Source: CAVDRM01 sp963611355 (lineage in GTDB: Bacteria; Bacillota; Clostridia; Christensenellales; Aristaeellaceae). Taken from it: a DNA stretch of 40,099 nt. Below, one piece after another: positions 25,243-33,381 of this stretch. The notes below the pieces were generated by a model. The model was not told where the DNA came from, did not search any database, and saw only the letters and a list, made by a program, of their open reading frames with translations. The stretch covers positions 1 to 40,099 of the forward strand of contig CAVDRM010000021.1 in NCBI GenBank assembly GCA_963611355.1. Reading direction: 5' to 3'. Each line of letters opens with the position of its first letter. The first letter of the stretch is position 1. A program made the translations under genes and the position numbers.

Positions 25243-26728
25243 AAAAATCCTCCGTGATTTCCCGCACAGCCTGTGTTTTGGACGTGGCATTATTAATCAT
25301 TCGGTCGCAAAGCGACTGATAAATCGGTCCGCGTTCCTTCAGCATAGCGGTTAGACCATTGGTCGAAGATGAAAGAGGTCTCCCCCGCCTCGTCAGACTC
25401 TCATGTGCCCGCACTATCAGATAAATGCGTCCGTTTGCGGCGGCGGCACGTCGATTTTTTTCGTTGAGAATGGCACCACCGCCCAGAGAGATAACCCTCC
25501 CGTTGCCCGAACATGCCTGTGCAACCGCCTCGGACTCCAGCGCACGGAAAGTTGCCTCGCCCTCTGTTTCAAAAATGCGCTGCACCGTGTGCCCTGTCCT
25601 ATCTTCCACCATTTTGTCCGTGTCAAAAAAGGGACGCCCCAAGATGCGAGCTACTGTCATGCCCAGCGTCGTCTTTCCGCTGCCGGGCATACCGATAAAA
25701 ACGAGATTGGTCTGCTCCGCAATTGTTTTTCGAAGCGCCTTATCCGACTCTTCCTTTGCAATGTCGTGCCCCATAAACAGCTCCTCTGCAGCCCGCGCCT
25801 GCTCCACAAGCATCGGCAAACCGCCGCCTGCAGGTATGCCAAGGCGCTGCGCTGCTTCCACAAGCGCTGTCTTGAGCGGATTGGCCACCACATCCACAAC
25901 GCCCTCCAAGCATGGAAAACGCGCAATATCCACAGGCGATGTCCAAATATCCGGCATCATGCCGACCGGGGTCGTATTGACGATGAGCAGCGTGTCCTTC
26001 TGCTGATAGCAGGTTTCATAATTGCATTCGCCGTGCCTAGAAACGAACAAAATCTTCGCCACGCCTCGTTTTTTCAGGCAGTAGGCTGCCGTCCTGCTCG
26101 TCGCGCCCGTTCCGAGAACAAGCGCCTTTCTCCCGCGCACATCTATGCCGAGCCTGTCCAGCAGATAAAAGAAGCCGTCGCAGTCTGTGTTGTCGCCGTA
26201 AAGTGTTCCGTTCGCCCTACATACCACGGTGTTGACAGCACCGATTTCCGCTGCCCTGTCGGACAGTGCATCCAGATACGGAATCACAACCTGCTTATAG
26301 GGGATTGTCACATTCAAGCCGTCAAAACGGCGCTTTGCAAAAAATTCCTTCAGTTCGTCTTCGTTGAGCGGCAGCTTGCCATAGGATTCATTGCCGAAAA
26401 GCGCATGAAGACGAGGAGAAATGCTCTGTGCAAGCGGACGGCCAATCAGCAGATAGCGCTTATCGAGCGCCGCAATCAACTCCGTCTGATACTTTTTAGA
26501 CAGGTCAAACAGCGTTTGATACATTTCCTCTGTATACGGTGCCAGCTTGCCTGATTGCTGACGCACATTTGTTAAAATTTCCCGCTCTCGCTGCGGATGG
26601 CTGATGCCTTGGCCGCTTGCGTGTTTGGCAAGCCCGGCCTGTGCGCACAAATGCATCCGATTGAGGAGCAGCGGCAAAAGCTGAGCATCCGTTTCATCAA
26701 TCTGTCGGCGAATCTCCGATAGCTCCAT
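25223..26728 (-). CDS. Three-domain fusion: chorismate mutase, shikimate dehydrogenase, shikimate kinase
   Basis: The 501-residue protein joins three enzymes. Residues about 1-82 are an AroQ-class chorismate mutase (LSEIRRQIDETDAQLLPLLL, then PQREREIL). Residues about 88-330 are shikimate dehydrogenase (GRPLAQSISPRLHALFGN, LNVTIPYK with catalytic Lys, GDNTDCDGF with catalytic Asp, and a GTGATSRTA nucleotide loop). Residues about 340-501 are shikimate kinase (FIGMPGSGKTT P-loop, DTDKMVE, FRALE, ISLGGGAIL). It would carry out two middle steps and one post-chorismate step. The ATG follows AAAGGTGG by eight bases. All three active sites look intact. Confidence 0.93.
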   Translation of the reverse strand: MELSEIRRQIDETDAQLLPLLLNRMHLCAQAGLAKHASGQGISHPQREREILTNVRQQSGKLAPYTEEMYQTLFDLSKKYQTELIAALDKRYLLIGRPLAQSISPRLHALFGNESYGKLPLNEDELKEFFAKRRFDGLNVTIPYKQVVIPYLDALSDRAAEIGAVNTVVCRANGTLYGDNTDCDGFFYLLDRLGIDVRGRKALVLGTGATSRTAAYCLKKRGVAKILFVSRHGECNYETCYQQKDTLLIVNTTPVGMMPDIWTSPVDIARFPCLEGVVDVVANPLKTALVEAAQRLGIPAGGGLPMLVEQARAAEELFMGHDIAKEESDKALRKTIAEQTNLVFIGMPGSGKTTLGMTVARILGRPFFDTDKMVEDRTGHTVQRIFETEGEATFRALESEAVAQACSGNGRVISLGGGAILNEKNRRAAAANGRIYLIVRAHESLTRRGRPLSSSTNGLTAMLKERGPIYQSLCDRMINNATSKTQAVREITEDFYAHFGN

Positions 26729-26742
26729 CTTTTCTTCCACCT

Positions 26743-27807
26743 TTACAGCAGCCAATCCATCAGTGCCAAAGCAGCGGCAGCTTCTACGCACGGAACGGCG
26801 CGAACAGCCACACAGGGGTCGTGCCGTCCCTTGACTGACAACATGATATCTTCGCCCGTTTTTAGGTTAACAGAGTGCTGCGGCAATGCAATAGACGATG
26901 TCGGCTTGAAGGCCACACGGAACAAAAGCGGTGCGCCTGTCGAAAGGCCGCCCAATACGCCGCCTGCATGGTTGGAGGCAATACGCACCCGTCCGTCCCG
27001 TACGGTATACTCATCATTATGCACAGAGCCGCGCAAAACGGACGCTGCAAAGCCGTCTCCGAATTCAATTCCGCGCACAGCGGGAATAGAAAACACTGCC
27101 TGCGCCATGCGGTTTTCGATTCCGTCAAACATCGGCTCACCCAAGCCGACAGGCAGGTGCAGCACCGCGCATTCCACGATGCCGCCCACAGAATCCCCCG
27201 CTTCTTTCGCTTCCGCAATCAGCGTCTTCATGGCTTGCTCCGCGTCTTGTGAGCAGGCGGGAAATCCATCGGCGGACGGGAAATCAGCGGCTGAAACGTA
27301 AAGCGGGTCAAAGGCAATATCCCGAATACTGCCTGCCTGAAGCAGATGAGCGCCGATGTGTATGTCTCTTCTGGCCAGAAGCTGTATGACAATCCCGCCG
27401 GCCGCGCATAAGGGCGCTGTCAGCCGAGCGGAAAAATGTCCGCCGCCGCGTATGTCATTGCAGCCGGAATATTTGACGTAGGCCGGATAGTCCGCATGAG
27501 AAGGACGCGGAATATATCGCAGCGCTTCATAATCGCTTGATTGTACATCCGCATTATCAAACAAAATGCAAAGGGGCGCACCGCATGTTTTCCCTTCATA
27601 GAGGCCGGAAACGATTTGCGGTTCATCCGTTTCCCTGCGTGCGCTGACAAATGAGCCGCCCGGCGCACGGCGGCGCAAAAACGATTTCAGCGCTTCCGAA
27701 TCAACCTTTTCACCCGCCGGAAGGCCGTCCAGCACCACGCCGAGCTTTTCACCGTGCGACTGTCCGAACAGGGTGACTTTTATTTTATACCCAAAGGTCG
27801 ATGCCAT
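26743..27807 (-). CDS. aroC: Chorismate synthase
   Basis: The 354-residue protein contains FGQSHGEKLGVVLDGLPAGE, RRRAPGG, the central signature RPSHADYPAYVKYSGCNDIR with GGGHFSARLTAP, and ASNHAGGVLGGLSTG. These bind reduced FMN and EPSP. It makes chorismate. The start at 27807 has GGGAGGAAG five bases upstream; the frame is open 51 codons further up but that part overlaps aroA. It overlaps the end of aroA by 23 bp and lies 14 bp before the fusion gene. Confidence 0.97.
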   Translation of the reverse strand: MASTFGYKIKVTLFGQSHGEKLGVVLDGLPAGEKVDSEALKSFLRRRAPGGSFVSARRETDEPQIVSGLYEGKTCGAPLCILFDNADVQSSDYEALRYIPRPSHADYPAYVKYSGCNDIRGGGHFSARLTAPLCAAGGIVIQLLARRDIHIGAHLLQAGSIRDIAFDPLYVSAADFPSADGFPACSQDAEQAMKTLIAEAKEAGDSVGGIVECAVLHLPVGLGEPMFDGIENRMAQAVFSIPAVRGIEFGDGFAASVLRGSVHNDEYTVRDGRVRIASNHAGGVLGGLSTGAPLLFRVAFKPTSSIALPQHSVNLKTGEDIMLSVKGRHDPCVAVRAVPCVEAAAALALMDWLL

Positions 27808-29053
27808 GTATGCTTCCTCCCAGCGCCCGCATATCATTAAAAAAATGCGGATAGGATTTTTGAACGACCTGTGCGCCCAAGATTGTGCAGGGCTGCCTGC
27901 ATTTAGAGGCTGCGACACAGGCTGCCATGACCAGCCGATGATCGTTTTGCGTATCTGCAATGCCGCCTTGCAAATCAGGCCTTCCCCTGATTATCAAAGC
28001 ATCTTCATATTCCTCGGCTTCAGCGCCCAATGCCCGCGCCATGCGCACAATACCTCTTGCGCGGTCGCTTTCCTTAAAGCGCAGCCTGCGAATGCCGGTC
28101 AGATGAGACAATCCCTCAGCGTGTGCCATCAATGCGCCCAGCACGGGCGCAAGATCCGGTGATTGAGAAACATCCGCCGCGATGCCGTTCAATCGTCCGG
28201 TTTTTTCTACGCAAACGGAGTATTGATCTGCCGTGACAGACGCGCCCATCTGCCGCAAAAAATCCAAAATTTTTCTGTCCGCGTGTTCGCTCTCCAGTGA
28301 AAGCCCCGTTAAACGAACATTGCCGTTTAATGCGCCCAGCGCCAAGGAAAACGCCGCACCGGACCAATCACCCGACACGATGATTCGTTCGGATGTCCGA
28401 TATGCCTGCCCGCCGCGGACAGCAAAACCGTCCTTCGTTTCTTCGACCGCAACGCCGAACTGTGCCATCACGCGCCTTGTCAAACGCACATATGCTGCCG
28501 ATTCCAGCATACCAGTCAGCCGAATATAAACGTCCTCTTGAAGCAGCGGCGCTGCCATCAAAAGGCCGGAAACGAACTGCGAGCTGACGCAGTCTGACAG
28601 AGAAAACACGCCGCCTGATGCAGAGCCATTGACCGTAAACGGGAGCGTATCGCCGGAAAACACAGCGCCGTGCTGTTTCATGGCATTCATCAAATCGGAC
28701 AATGGTCTTTTTTTCAGGCTCTCGTCACCGTCAAAACGACCGCCGCCCAATGCCCAAACAACCGGAAGCAGAAAACGAAGCGTACTGCCGCTTTCATGGC
28801 AATCAAGCAACGCATTCCCGTCTGGATGACGAATGGGACGTACGGCCGCCTGATGGTCTGAACAAGTGATATCCGCGCCGAGTGCTTCCAATGCCCGAAT
28901 GGTAGCAGATACATCATCGCAGTTCGGCAGATGCTCAATGCACGTCTCTTTGCCGCTTAACGCCGCGCAAATCAGCATCCTATGCGCTTCGGATTTAGAG
29001 GCCGGGGCGGAGATTTCACCAAAGGCCGAAAAAGGCGAAACGATGATGTTCAT
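27785..29053 (-). CDS. aroA: EPSP synthase (3-phosphoshikimate 1-carboxyvinyltransferase)
   Basis: The 422-residue protein has the two-fold repeat architecture with APASKSEAHR (Lys and Ser at the N-terminus), ESGSTLRFLLPV, RPLSDLM, SSQFVSGLLMA, and the C-terminal RFKESDRARGIVRMA and DTQNDHRLVMA. It joins PEP to shikimate 3-phosphate. Its ATG shares 4 bp with the aroB stop (ATGA), and its end overlaps aroC, so the three genes appear translationally coupled. Confidence 0.97.
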   Translation of the reverse strand: MNIIVSPFSAFGEISAPASKSEAHRMLICAALSGKETCIEHLPNCDDVSATIRALEALGADITCSDHQAAVRPIRHPDGNALLDCHESGSTLRFLLPVVWALGGGRFDGDESLKKRPLSDLMNAMKQHGAVFSGDTLPFTVNGSASGGVFSLSDCVSSQFVSGLLMAAPLLQEDVYIRLTGMLESAAYVRLTRRVMAQFGVAVEETKDGFAVRGGQAYRTSERIIVSGDWSGAAFSLALGALNGNVRLTGLSLESEHADRKILDFLRQMGASVTADQYSVCVEKTGRLNGIAADVSQSPDLAPVLGALMAHAEGLSHLTGIRRLRFKESDRARGIVRMARALGAEAEEYEDALIIRGRPDLQGGIADTQNDHRLVMAACVAASKCRQPCTILGAQVVQKSYPHFFNDMRALGGSIHGIDLWV

Positions 29054-30099
29054 GGCTGCAGCCCCAGTGCTGCAAAGCGCTTGAAGTCATCCATAGAAAG
29101 CGCTTTGAGCTGCGGTCCGTTCTCGGTCAATATAATCATATTTATTGTTTCGCCGCGTCTTTTTTTATCCCGCACGGCCAGCGCAAGCATGGCATCCGCG
29201 TCACAGGCATATTCTGTTTGCAATCCGCATTGCGAAATATACTTTTGCGCGATGCGTTCGTCCACGCTTCCAAACCCCATTTTGCGCGCTGCCCTCAGTT
29301 CGGCGACCAAGCCGATGGCAACGGCCTGCCCGTGTGAAAGCGCATAATTGCTCAGTTTTTCCAAGGCGTGACCAATGGTGTGACCTAAATTCAGCATTTG
29401 GCGGCGGCTCGTATCGCGCTCATCATGCAGCACGAACGATGCCTTGATCTCCACATTTTTTCGAATAATTTCGTCAATGTTTGCCTTTGGCGAAGCGGCA
29501 AATTCGGAAAGCCAAGCCGCGTTCGTCAGCAGCCCGTGCTTGATGATTTCCGCTGCGCCCTGCATAAAAATATCATTCGGCAGCGTATCCAGCGTTGCGG
29601 TATCGCACAAGATCAGGGAAGGCTGATGAAACGCGCCGGCCAGATTCTTTCCTTCCGGTAAGTCAACGGCCGTCTTGCCTCCGACGGACGCATCTATGGC
29701 GGACAGCAGCGTGGTCGGGAGCTGCACAAATGGAATGCCGCGCTGATAAATGGCTGCCGCAAAGCCGCCCAAGTCACCAGCCACGCCGCCGCCCAGCGTC
29801 AGGACTAGGTCGGCGCGGGTGATTTCCGCCTGAGCCATTTTGCTGAGCGCCCGCATACAGGTGTCCATTGTTTTGCTCTGCTCCCCCGCGGGAAATTGAA
29901 AAGTATAAACGGAAAAGCCCGCGCTTTTCAAAGCTGATTCTGCCTGTTTTCCATACAGGGCGTATACTGTTTTATCTGCAATCAGCATTGTCCGGCATGG
30001 CCGATGCACCTTCAAAAGCCGTTCGCCAAGCTCGGAGAGCAGCCCGTGCCCAATCAGCACCTCATAGGGTTCTTCTGTTTGAAGCGCCACTCTCTCCAT
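29050..30099 (-). CDS. aroB: 3-dehydroquinate synthase
   Basis: The 349-residue protein has the NAD-binding LGGGVAGDLGGFAAAIYQRG, LPTTLLSAIDASVGGKTAVD, GAAEIIKHGL, and the zinc ligands in LNLGHTIGHALE and SHGQAVAIG. It converts DAHP to 3-dehydroquinate, the first step of the encoded series. The ATG at 30099 is preferred, six bases after GGGGGTG; a GTG at 30108 lies inside that site. It heads the operon and is divergent from tetR. No DAHP synthase is present in the window. Confidence 0.96.
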   Translation of the reverse strand: MERVALQTEEPYEVLIGHGLLSELGERLLKVHRPCRTMLIADKTVYALYGKQAESALKSAGFSVYTFQFPAGEQSKTMDTCMRALSKMAQAEITRADLVLTLGGGVAGDLGGFAAAIYQRGIPFVQLPTTLLSAIDASVGGKTAVDLPEGKNLAGAFHQPSLILCDTATLDTLPNDIFMQGAAEIIKHGLLTNAAWLSEFAASPKANIDEIIRKNVEIKASFVLHDERDTSRRQMLNLGHTIGHALEKLSNYALSHGQAVAIGLVAELRAARKMGFGSVDERIAQKYISQCGLQTEYACDADAMLALAVRDKKRRGETINMIILTENGPQLKALSMDDFKRFAALGLQP

Positions 30100-30147
30100 T
30101 CGCCGCACCCCCGTTCTTTATCGTTTGTTCTTTCGACGTGAAGTTGA

Positions 30148-30166
30148 AAAATCCTTTATTATTTCA
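30148..30166 (-). promoter_or_regulatory. Conserved promoter-like element upstream of aroB
   Basis: On the - strand TGAAATAATAAAGGATTTT lies 49-67 bp before the aroB start. It is the near-identical partner of the element before dgt at 15909-15927 (18 of 19 positions, same orientation). Its AAAGGATTT core resembles a sigma H -35 box, but the match of the -10 region is weak. Confidence 0.35.
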
Positions 30167-30213
30167 AAATGTGTCATTTACATGGCATCAAGCGGGTACA
30201 AAAATAACGCCCC

Positions 30214-30242
30214 TTGACAAAATAAAATCGACAATGTACACT
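30214..30242 (+). promoter_or_regulatory. Promoter of tetR-degV
   Basis: TTGACA (30214-30219), a 17-bp spacer and TACACT (30237-30242) are followed three bases later by the nested palindrome at 30245-30283. Confidence 0.65.
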
Positions 30243-30244
30243 AA

Positions 30245-30283
30245 TCATGCATTGAGGTTATCAGTGATAACGTCCGTGCATGA
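30245..30283. promoter_or_regulatory. Nested palindromic operator with a tetO-like core
   Basis: The inner 15-bp palindrome GTTATCAGTGATAAC (30257-30271) is perfect and contains TATCAGTGATA, the 11-bp core of Tn10 tetO2. Outer arms TCATGCA (30245-30251) and TGCATGA (30277-30283) are also perfect and share exactly the same centre, base 30264. It lies at about the transcription start of tetR, where bound repressor would block initiation. Confidence 0.7.
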
Positions 30284-30316
30284 ACTGTTCAAAGGAAGGC
30301 TGGTGCGTCAAGCGGG

Positions 30317-30898
30317 ATGGATGTGCAGGCAAAAAAGCAGTCCTCCGTCAAGAAACGGCTGCTGCTGGCCGGAATTGATGAGCTTGGTCGAAGCGGCATA
30401 CAAAATTTTTCCATTCGCCGTGTGGCCGCTGCCTGCGGAGTTTCCTGCGCAGCGCCGTATAACCATTTTTCAGATAAAAACGACTTCATTTTGGCCATCA
30501 TCGCCTATATCAACGGGCAGTGGTATCAGCTTCAGGCAGAAATTGCCGAGCGGTATGCTGGTGATACACGGCGGCAGCTCATTGAAATCAGTGTGGCCTA
30601 TGTGCGCTTCCTCCGCAGAAACCCGTATTTCCGTTCGATTTTGATGCAGCGGGACGATTCCTTGGCTCCTGAGCAGATACGGACAAAGTCACAGATGAGT
30701 CCCGGAACAAAAGCATTGGTGGACAAATACTGTGAGGAAATGCAGATGCCGCCGGAAATACGGGTGCGAAAGACCTTTGTTGTCCGCTCTCTAATCTACG
30801 GGGCAGCGCTGATGCTGGACAACGGCGAGCTGGAAAACAAGCAGGAAAGCTTTGATTTCATTGCGCAGGCCATTGCAAGAGAGTTTGACCTTCCTTAA
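30317..30898 (+). CDS. TetR-family transcriptional regulator
   Basis: The 193-residue protein has an N-terminal TetR helix-turn-helix (about residues 15-60; FSIRRVAAACGVSCAAPYNH then FSDKNDFI) and a helical C-terminal ligand and dimer domain of unknown specificity. A perfect palindrome just after its promoter suggests autorepression. The ATG at 30317 has only a weak GCGGG site. degV follows after 42 bp and is probably co-transcribed. The divergent aro operon could be a second target, but the palindrome is nearer the tetR side. Confidence 0.9.
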   Translation: MDVQAKKQSSVKKRLLLAGIDELGRSGIQNFSIRRVAAACGVSCAAPYNHFSDKNDFILAIIAYINGQWYQLQAEIAERYAGDTRRQLIEISVAYVRFLRRNPYFRSILMQRDDSLAPEQIRTKSQMSPGTKALVDKYCEEMQMPPEIRVRKTFVVRSLIYGAALMLDNGELENKQESFDFIAQAIAREFDLP

Positions 30899-30940
30899 AC
30901 GGATTGAACATATATGATTAAAAATGAAAGGGTGTCTTTC

Positions 30941-31813
30941 ATGAGCGAGTATGTATTGATGACGGATTCCTCCTGCGACTTGCCGGACGAATTGGCTAAG
31001 GAGCTCGGCCTGACAGTGCTTCCCCTGTCCTTCGTGCAGGACGGAAAGACCTACAAAAATTATTTGGACTGCCGCGAAATGCCCTCTAAGGTTTTCTATA
31101 AAAAACTTCGTGACGGTCACACGGCGGTCACCTCCGGCGTGAATATCGATGCGGCGACCACGGCAATGGAAGAAATTTTAAAATCAGGGCGCGACATTTT
31201 GTGCCTAAATTTCTCCTCTGCGCTGAGCTGCACCTATGCGTCCTGCATAGCGGCCGCCAACGAACTGCGCGAAAAGTACAGAGAGCGCACCATTGAGGTG
31301 GTGGATACCTTGGCCGCCTCCTTGGGGCAGGGTTTGCTCGTCTACCTGACCGCGCAGAAAAAGAAAGCCGGTGCAGCACTGGCGGAGGCGCGGGATTTTG
31401 CGGAGCAGATGAAGCAGCATATATGCCACTGGTTTACGGTTGATGACCTGATGCATCTGCGGCGCGGCGGCCGTGTTTCGACCGCGACTGCCATCGTCGG
31501 CTCCATGCTGTCCATCAAGCCCGTCATGCACACGGACGATGCCGGAAAGCTGACGCCCGTTGGCAAGGTTCGCGGCCGCAAAAAATCTATTTTAGCGCTA
31601 TTGGAAAAGATGGAAGAATTAGTCACTGACCCCGAAAAGCAAACCGTGTTTATTTCACACGGCGACTGCGAGGAGGATGCGCAATTTCTCGCCGAACAAA
31701 TCAAAGCACATTTCCATATTCGGGATATTCTGATTCACCCTGTCGGTCCTGTTATCGGTGCGCATTCAGGCCCCGGCACATTAGCGCTGTTTTTCATTGG
31801 GCAGCATAGATAA
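30941..31813 (+). CDS. DegV/FakB-type fatty-acid-binding protein
   Basis: The 290-residue protein has the DegV blocks VLMTDSSCDLPDELAKELGL, TSGVN (usual TSQP/TSGV), SSALSCTYASC, DTLAASLGQGLLVY, LRRGGRVSTATAIVGSMLSI and the end VGPVIGAHSGPGTLALFFIG. FakB proteins present fatty acids to the kinase FakA for phospholipid synthesis. The ATG at 30941 follows AAAGGGTG. It is likely in one transcript with tetR, which might sense a lipid-type ligand; that link is inference. Confidence 0.93.
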   Translation: MSEYVLMTDSSCDLPDELAKELGLTVLPLSFVQDGKTYKNYLDCREMPSKVFYKKLRDGHTAVTSGVNIDAATTAMEEILKSGRDILCLNFSSALSCTYASCIAAANELREKYRERTIEVVDTLAASLGQGLLVYLTAQKKKAGAALAEARDFAEQMKQHICHWFTVDDLMHLRRGGRVSTATAIVGSMLSIKPVMHTDDAGKLTPVGKVRGRKKSILALLEKMEELVTDPEKQTVFISHGDCEEDAQFLAEQIKAHFHIRDILIHPVGPVIGAHSGPGTLALFFIGQHR

Positions 31814-31847
31814 ATCAAGGCAGCACAGAATAAATAAGTTGCAATGG

Positions 31848-31887
31848 ATGACGGAGAATTACTTGAAGCAAAGCAATTCTCCGTCAT
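31848..31887 (+). terminator. Hairpin after degV
   Basis: Arms ATGACGGAGAATT and AATTCTCCGTCAT pair perfectly over 13 bp around a 14-base loop, 34 bp after the degV stop. The following bases are only moderately T-rich (TCATTTCATCATATTTAT), so termination may be partial or serve both directions. Confidence 0.6.
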
Positions 31888-32050
31888 TCATTTCATCATA
31901 TTTATCGCGTAATCCCCAGTCAAAGCCGGACACTGCAAACAGCAAAGGCCGAAATATGATAAATACCGTGCCGTAGATGGCTCAGTGTTCTGCAAAATAT
32001 CCTTCATTGGAAGTTATCCGTCTAAAACAGGATGCGAAAAATGCCACCGC

Positions 32051-33079
32051 CTATTTTTCATTCACTTCTGCCGTTGATTCACGGATGATAAGACGGGTTT
32101 GCAGGATGATCTGCTGGCTGACGATGCCTGGAGTTTGAATCATCTGCATGAGAATTTTCGCAGTCAGGGAACCCATATCCACGCTTGGCTGTGTAATGGT
32201 CGTCAGCTTTGGGGTGACAAGGCGGCTGGATTCAATGTTGCCAAAGCCGATAATGGAGCATTCCCGCGGCACGGAGATATTTTTTTCTTCCATTGCATAT
32301 AAGCAGCCGATGGCAATGGTATCGCTGGCGCACAGAACGGCCGTAGGGCGCACATCCGATGAGGCGATTATTTTACCCATCGCATAGCCGGATGTCTCAC
32401 TGTAATCGCCGTTTACCACCCATTTATCGAGAACGGGGAGATGTGCTTCATTCATGGCCTGCAAGTAGCCGTCCATGCGGCGCATGGTATGCTGATAATT
32501 TTTGCTGCCGCTCAAATAAGCAATGCGTGTATGCCCTAAAGAAATCAAGTACCGTGTTGCGTCGGCGGTCGCCGCTTTATCGTCGATTTTAACACAACTG
32601 ATATACGGTGTTTCCGCATGACGGTTCACAATAACGCAAGGAATTTTCGAATGGGACAACACCGGCAAAAGCAGCCTTTCCTGTTCGGAGCTTGTACCGG
32701 TAATCATGTAACCGTCCATAGGCCGCGCAAGAAGGTCTTCTGCCCGCATGGAGCTTTCATCAAAGACCAGCATGGTATTGGAAATATTATTTTTTGATAA
32801 TTCAGAAAGGAAGCTTGTCACCAGCACGAACATGGACGGATGTCGCCCTATATCCTGCGCTGTGGAAACGGGCATAATGATGCCAAAAGAGAGTGGCTCG
32901 GCACTCGTTTTTTTATAGATCTGCATTTTTTCGTTCTCAAGAACGTGCTTGGCCGCCATGACCTTGGCTCTGGTGGCAGGCTTGACCAGTTCTTCGTCCT
33001 TTAATGCGCGAAATGCCGTGCTGACGGAAACACCAGCAGCAGACGCAATATCCCGAATAGTGACAGCTTTTGAATTCAT
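32051..33079 (-). CDS. LacI-family sugar-operon regulator
   Basis: The 342-residue protein has the LacI headpiece (TIRDIASAAGVSVSTAFRAL) and a periplasmic-binding-like effector domain (FGIIMPVSTAQDIG, DGYMITGTSSEQERLLLPVL, IGFGNIESSRLVTPKLTTIT). The usual hinge helix is weakly conserved. GGGGAGG lies seven bases before the ATG. It is divergent from the sugar transport and catabolic genes and very probably controls them through the inverted repeats in between. Confidence 0.95.
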   Translation of the reverse strand: MNSKAVTIRDIASAAGVSVSTAFRALKDEELVKPATRAKVMAAKHVLENEKMQIYKKTSAEPLSFGIIMPVSTAQDIGRHPSMFVLVTSFLSELSKNNISNTMLVFDESSMRAEDLLARPMDGYMITGTSSEQERLLLPVLSHSKIPCVIVNRHAETPYISCVKIDDKAATADATRYLISLGHTRIAYLSGSKNYQHTMRRMDGYLQAMNEAHLPVLDKWVVNGDYSETSGYAMGKIIASSDVRPTAVLCASDTIAIGCLYAMEEKNISVPRECSIIGFGNIESSRLVTPKLTTITQPSVDMGSLTAKILMQMIQTPGIVSQQIILQTRLIIRESTAEVNEK

Positions 33080-33109
33080 ATAATGTCCTCCCCCGTAGAT
33101 TCAATATTT

Positions 33110-33138
33110 ATGATAGCAGAAAAAATGAAATAAAGCAA
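33110..33138 (-). promoter_or_regulatory. Promoter of the LacI-family gene
   Basis: On the - strand TTGCTT (33133-33138), a 17-bp spacer and TATCAT (33110-33115) are present, immediately beside the first operator-like repeat. Confidence 0.5.
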
Positions 33139-33146
33139 TAGCAAAT

Positions 33147-33183
33147 GAAACAAATTATATTATTTTTGTTTCTTGTGTTTCAT
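33147..33183. promoter_or_regulatory. Operator-like repeat cluster, proximal to lacI
   Basis: GAAACAAA (33147-33154) and TTTGTTTC (33165-33172) form a perfect 8-bp inverted repeat. A further TGTTTCAT (33176-33183) matches ATGAAACA starting at 33145. The half-site GAAAC recurs in the repeat at 33307-33334, which suggests one regulator for both. Confidence 0.5.
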
Positions 33184-33244
33184 TCTTTTATGCTTTCAAA
33201 ATGTCTTCTTTGGAAATAATTTTATTTTTATTGCAATAATTGTA

Positions 33245-33272
33245 TTGACAAAGCATAAATGTATGTTACAAT
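33245..33272 (+). promoter_or_regulatory. Promoter of the sugar transport and catabolic operon
   Basis: TTGACA (33245-33250), a 16-bp spacer and TACAAT (33267-33272) predict a transcript start near 33279 and a leader of about 100 nt. Confidence 0.65.
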
Positions 33273-33306
33273 ATACATAACAGCAACGGACGGTCGTACT
33301 CAAAAT

Positions 33307-33334
33307 GAAACAGATTATGAGCAAAATCTGTTTC
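33307..33334. promoter_or_regulatory. Downstream operator of the sugar operon
   Basis: GAAACAGATT (33307-33316) and AATCTGTTTC (33325-33334) form a perfect 10-bp inverted repeat with an 8-bp spacer. It lies about 30 bp after the predicted transcript start, where a bound LacI-type protein would act as a roadblock. It could instead be an RNA hairpin. Confidence 0.55.
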
Positions 33335-33381
33335 TATCTACGATTGCCTATGCAAAAAAGAACGAAAGGATGATCATACCC

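Noticed and set aside
25403..26554. A 383-codon open frame on the + strand across the aroE/aroK fusion.
   Set aside because: It is a shadow of the - strand gene, with Cys/His/Arg-rich composition, no start signal, and the opposite strand is unambiguously coding.
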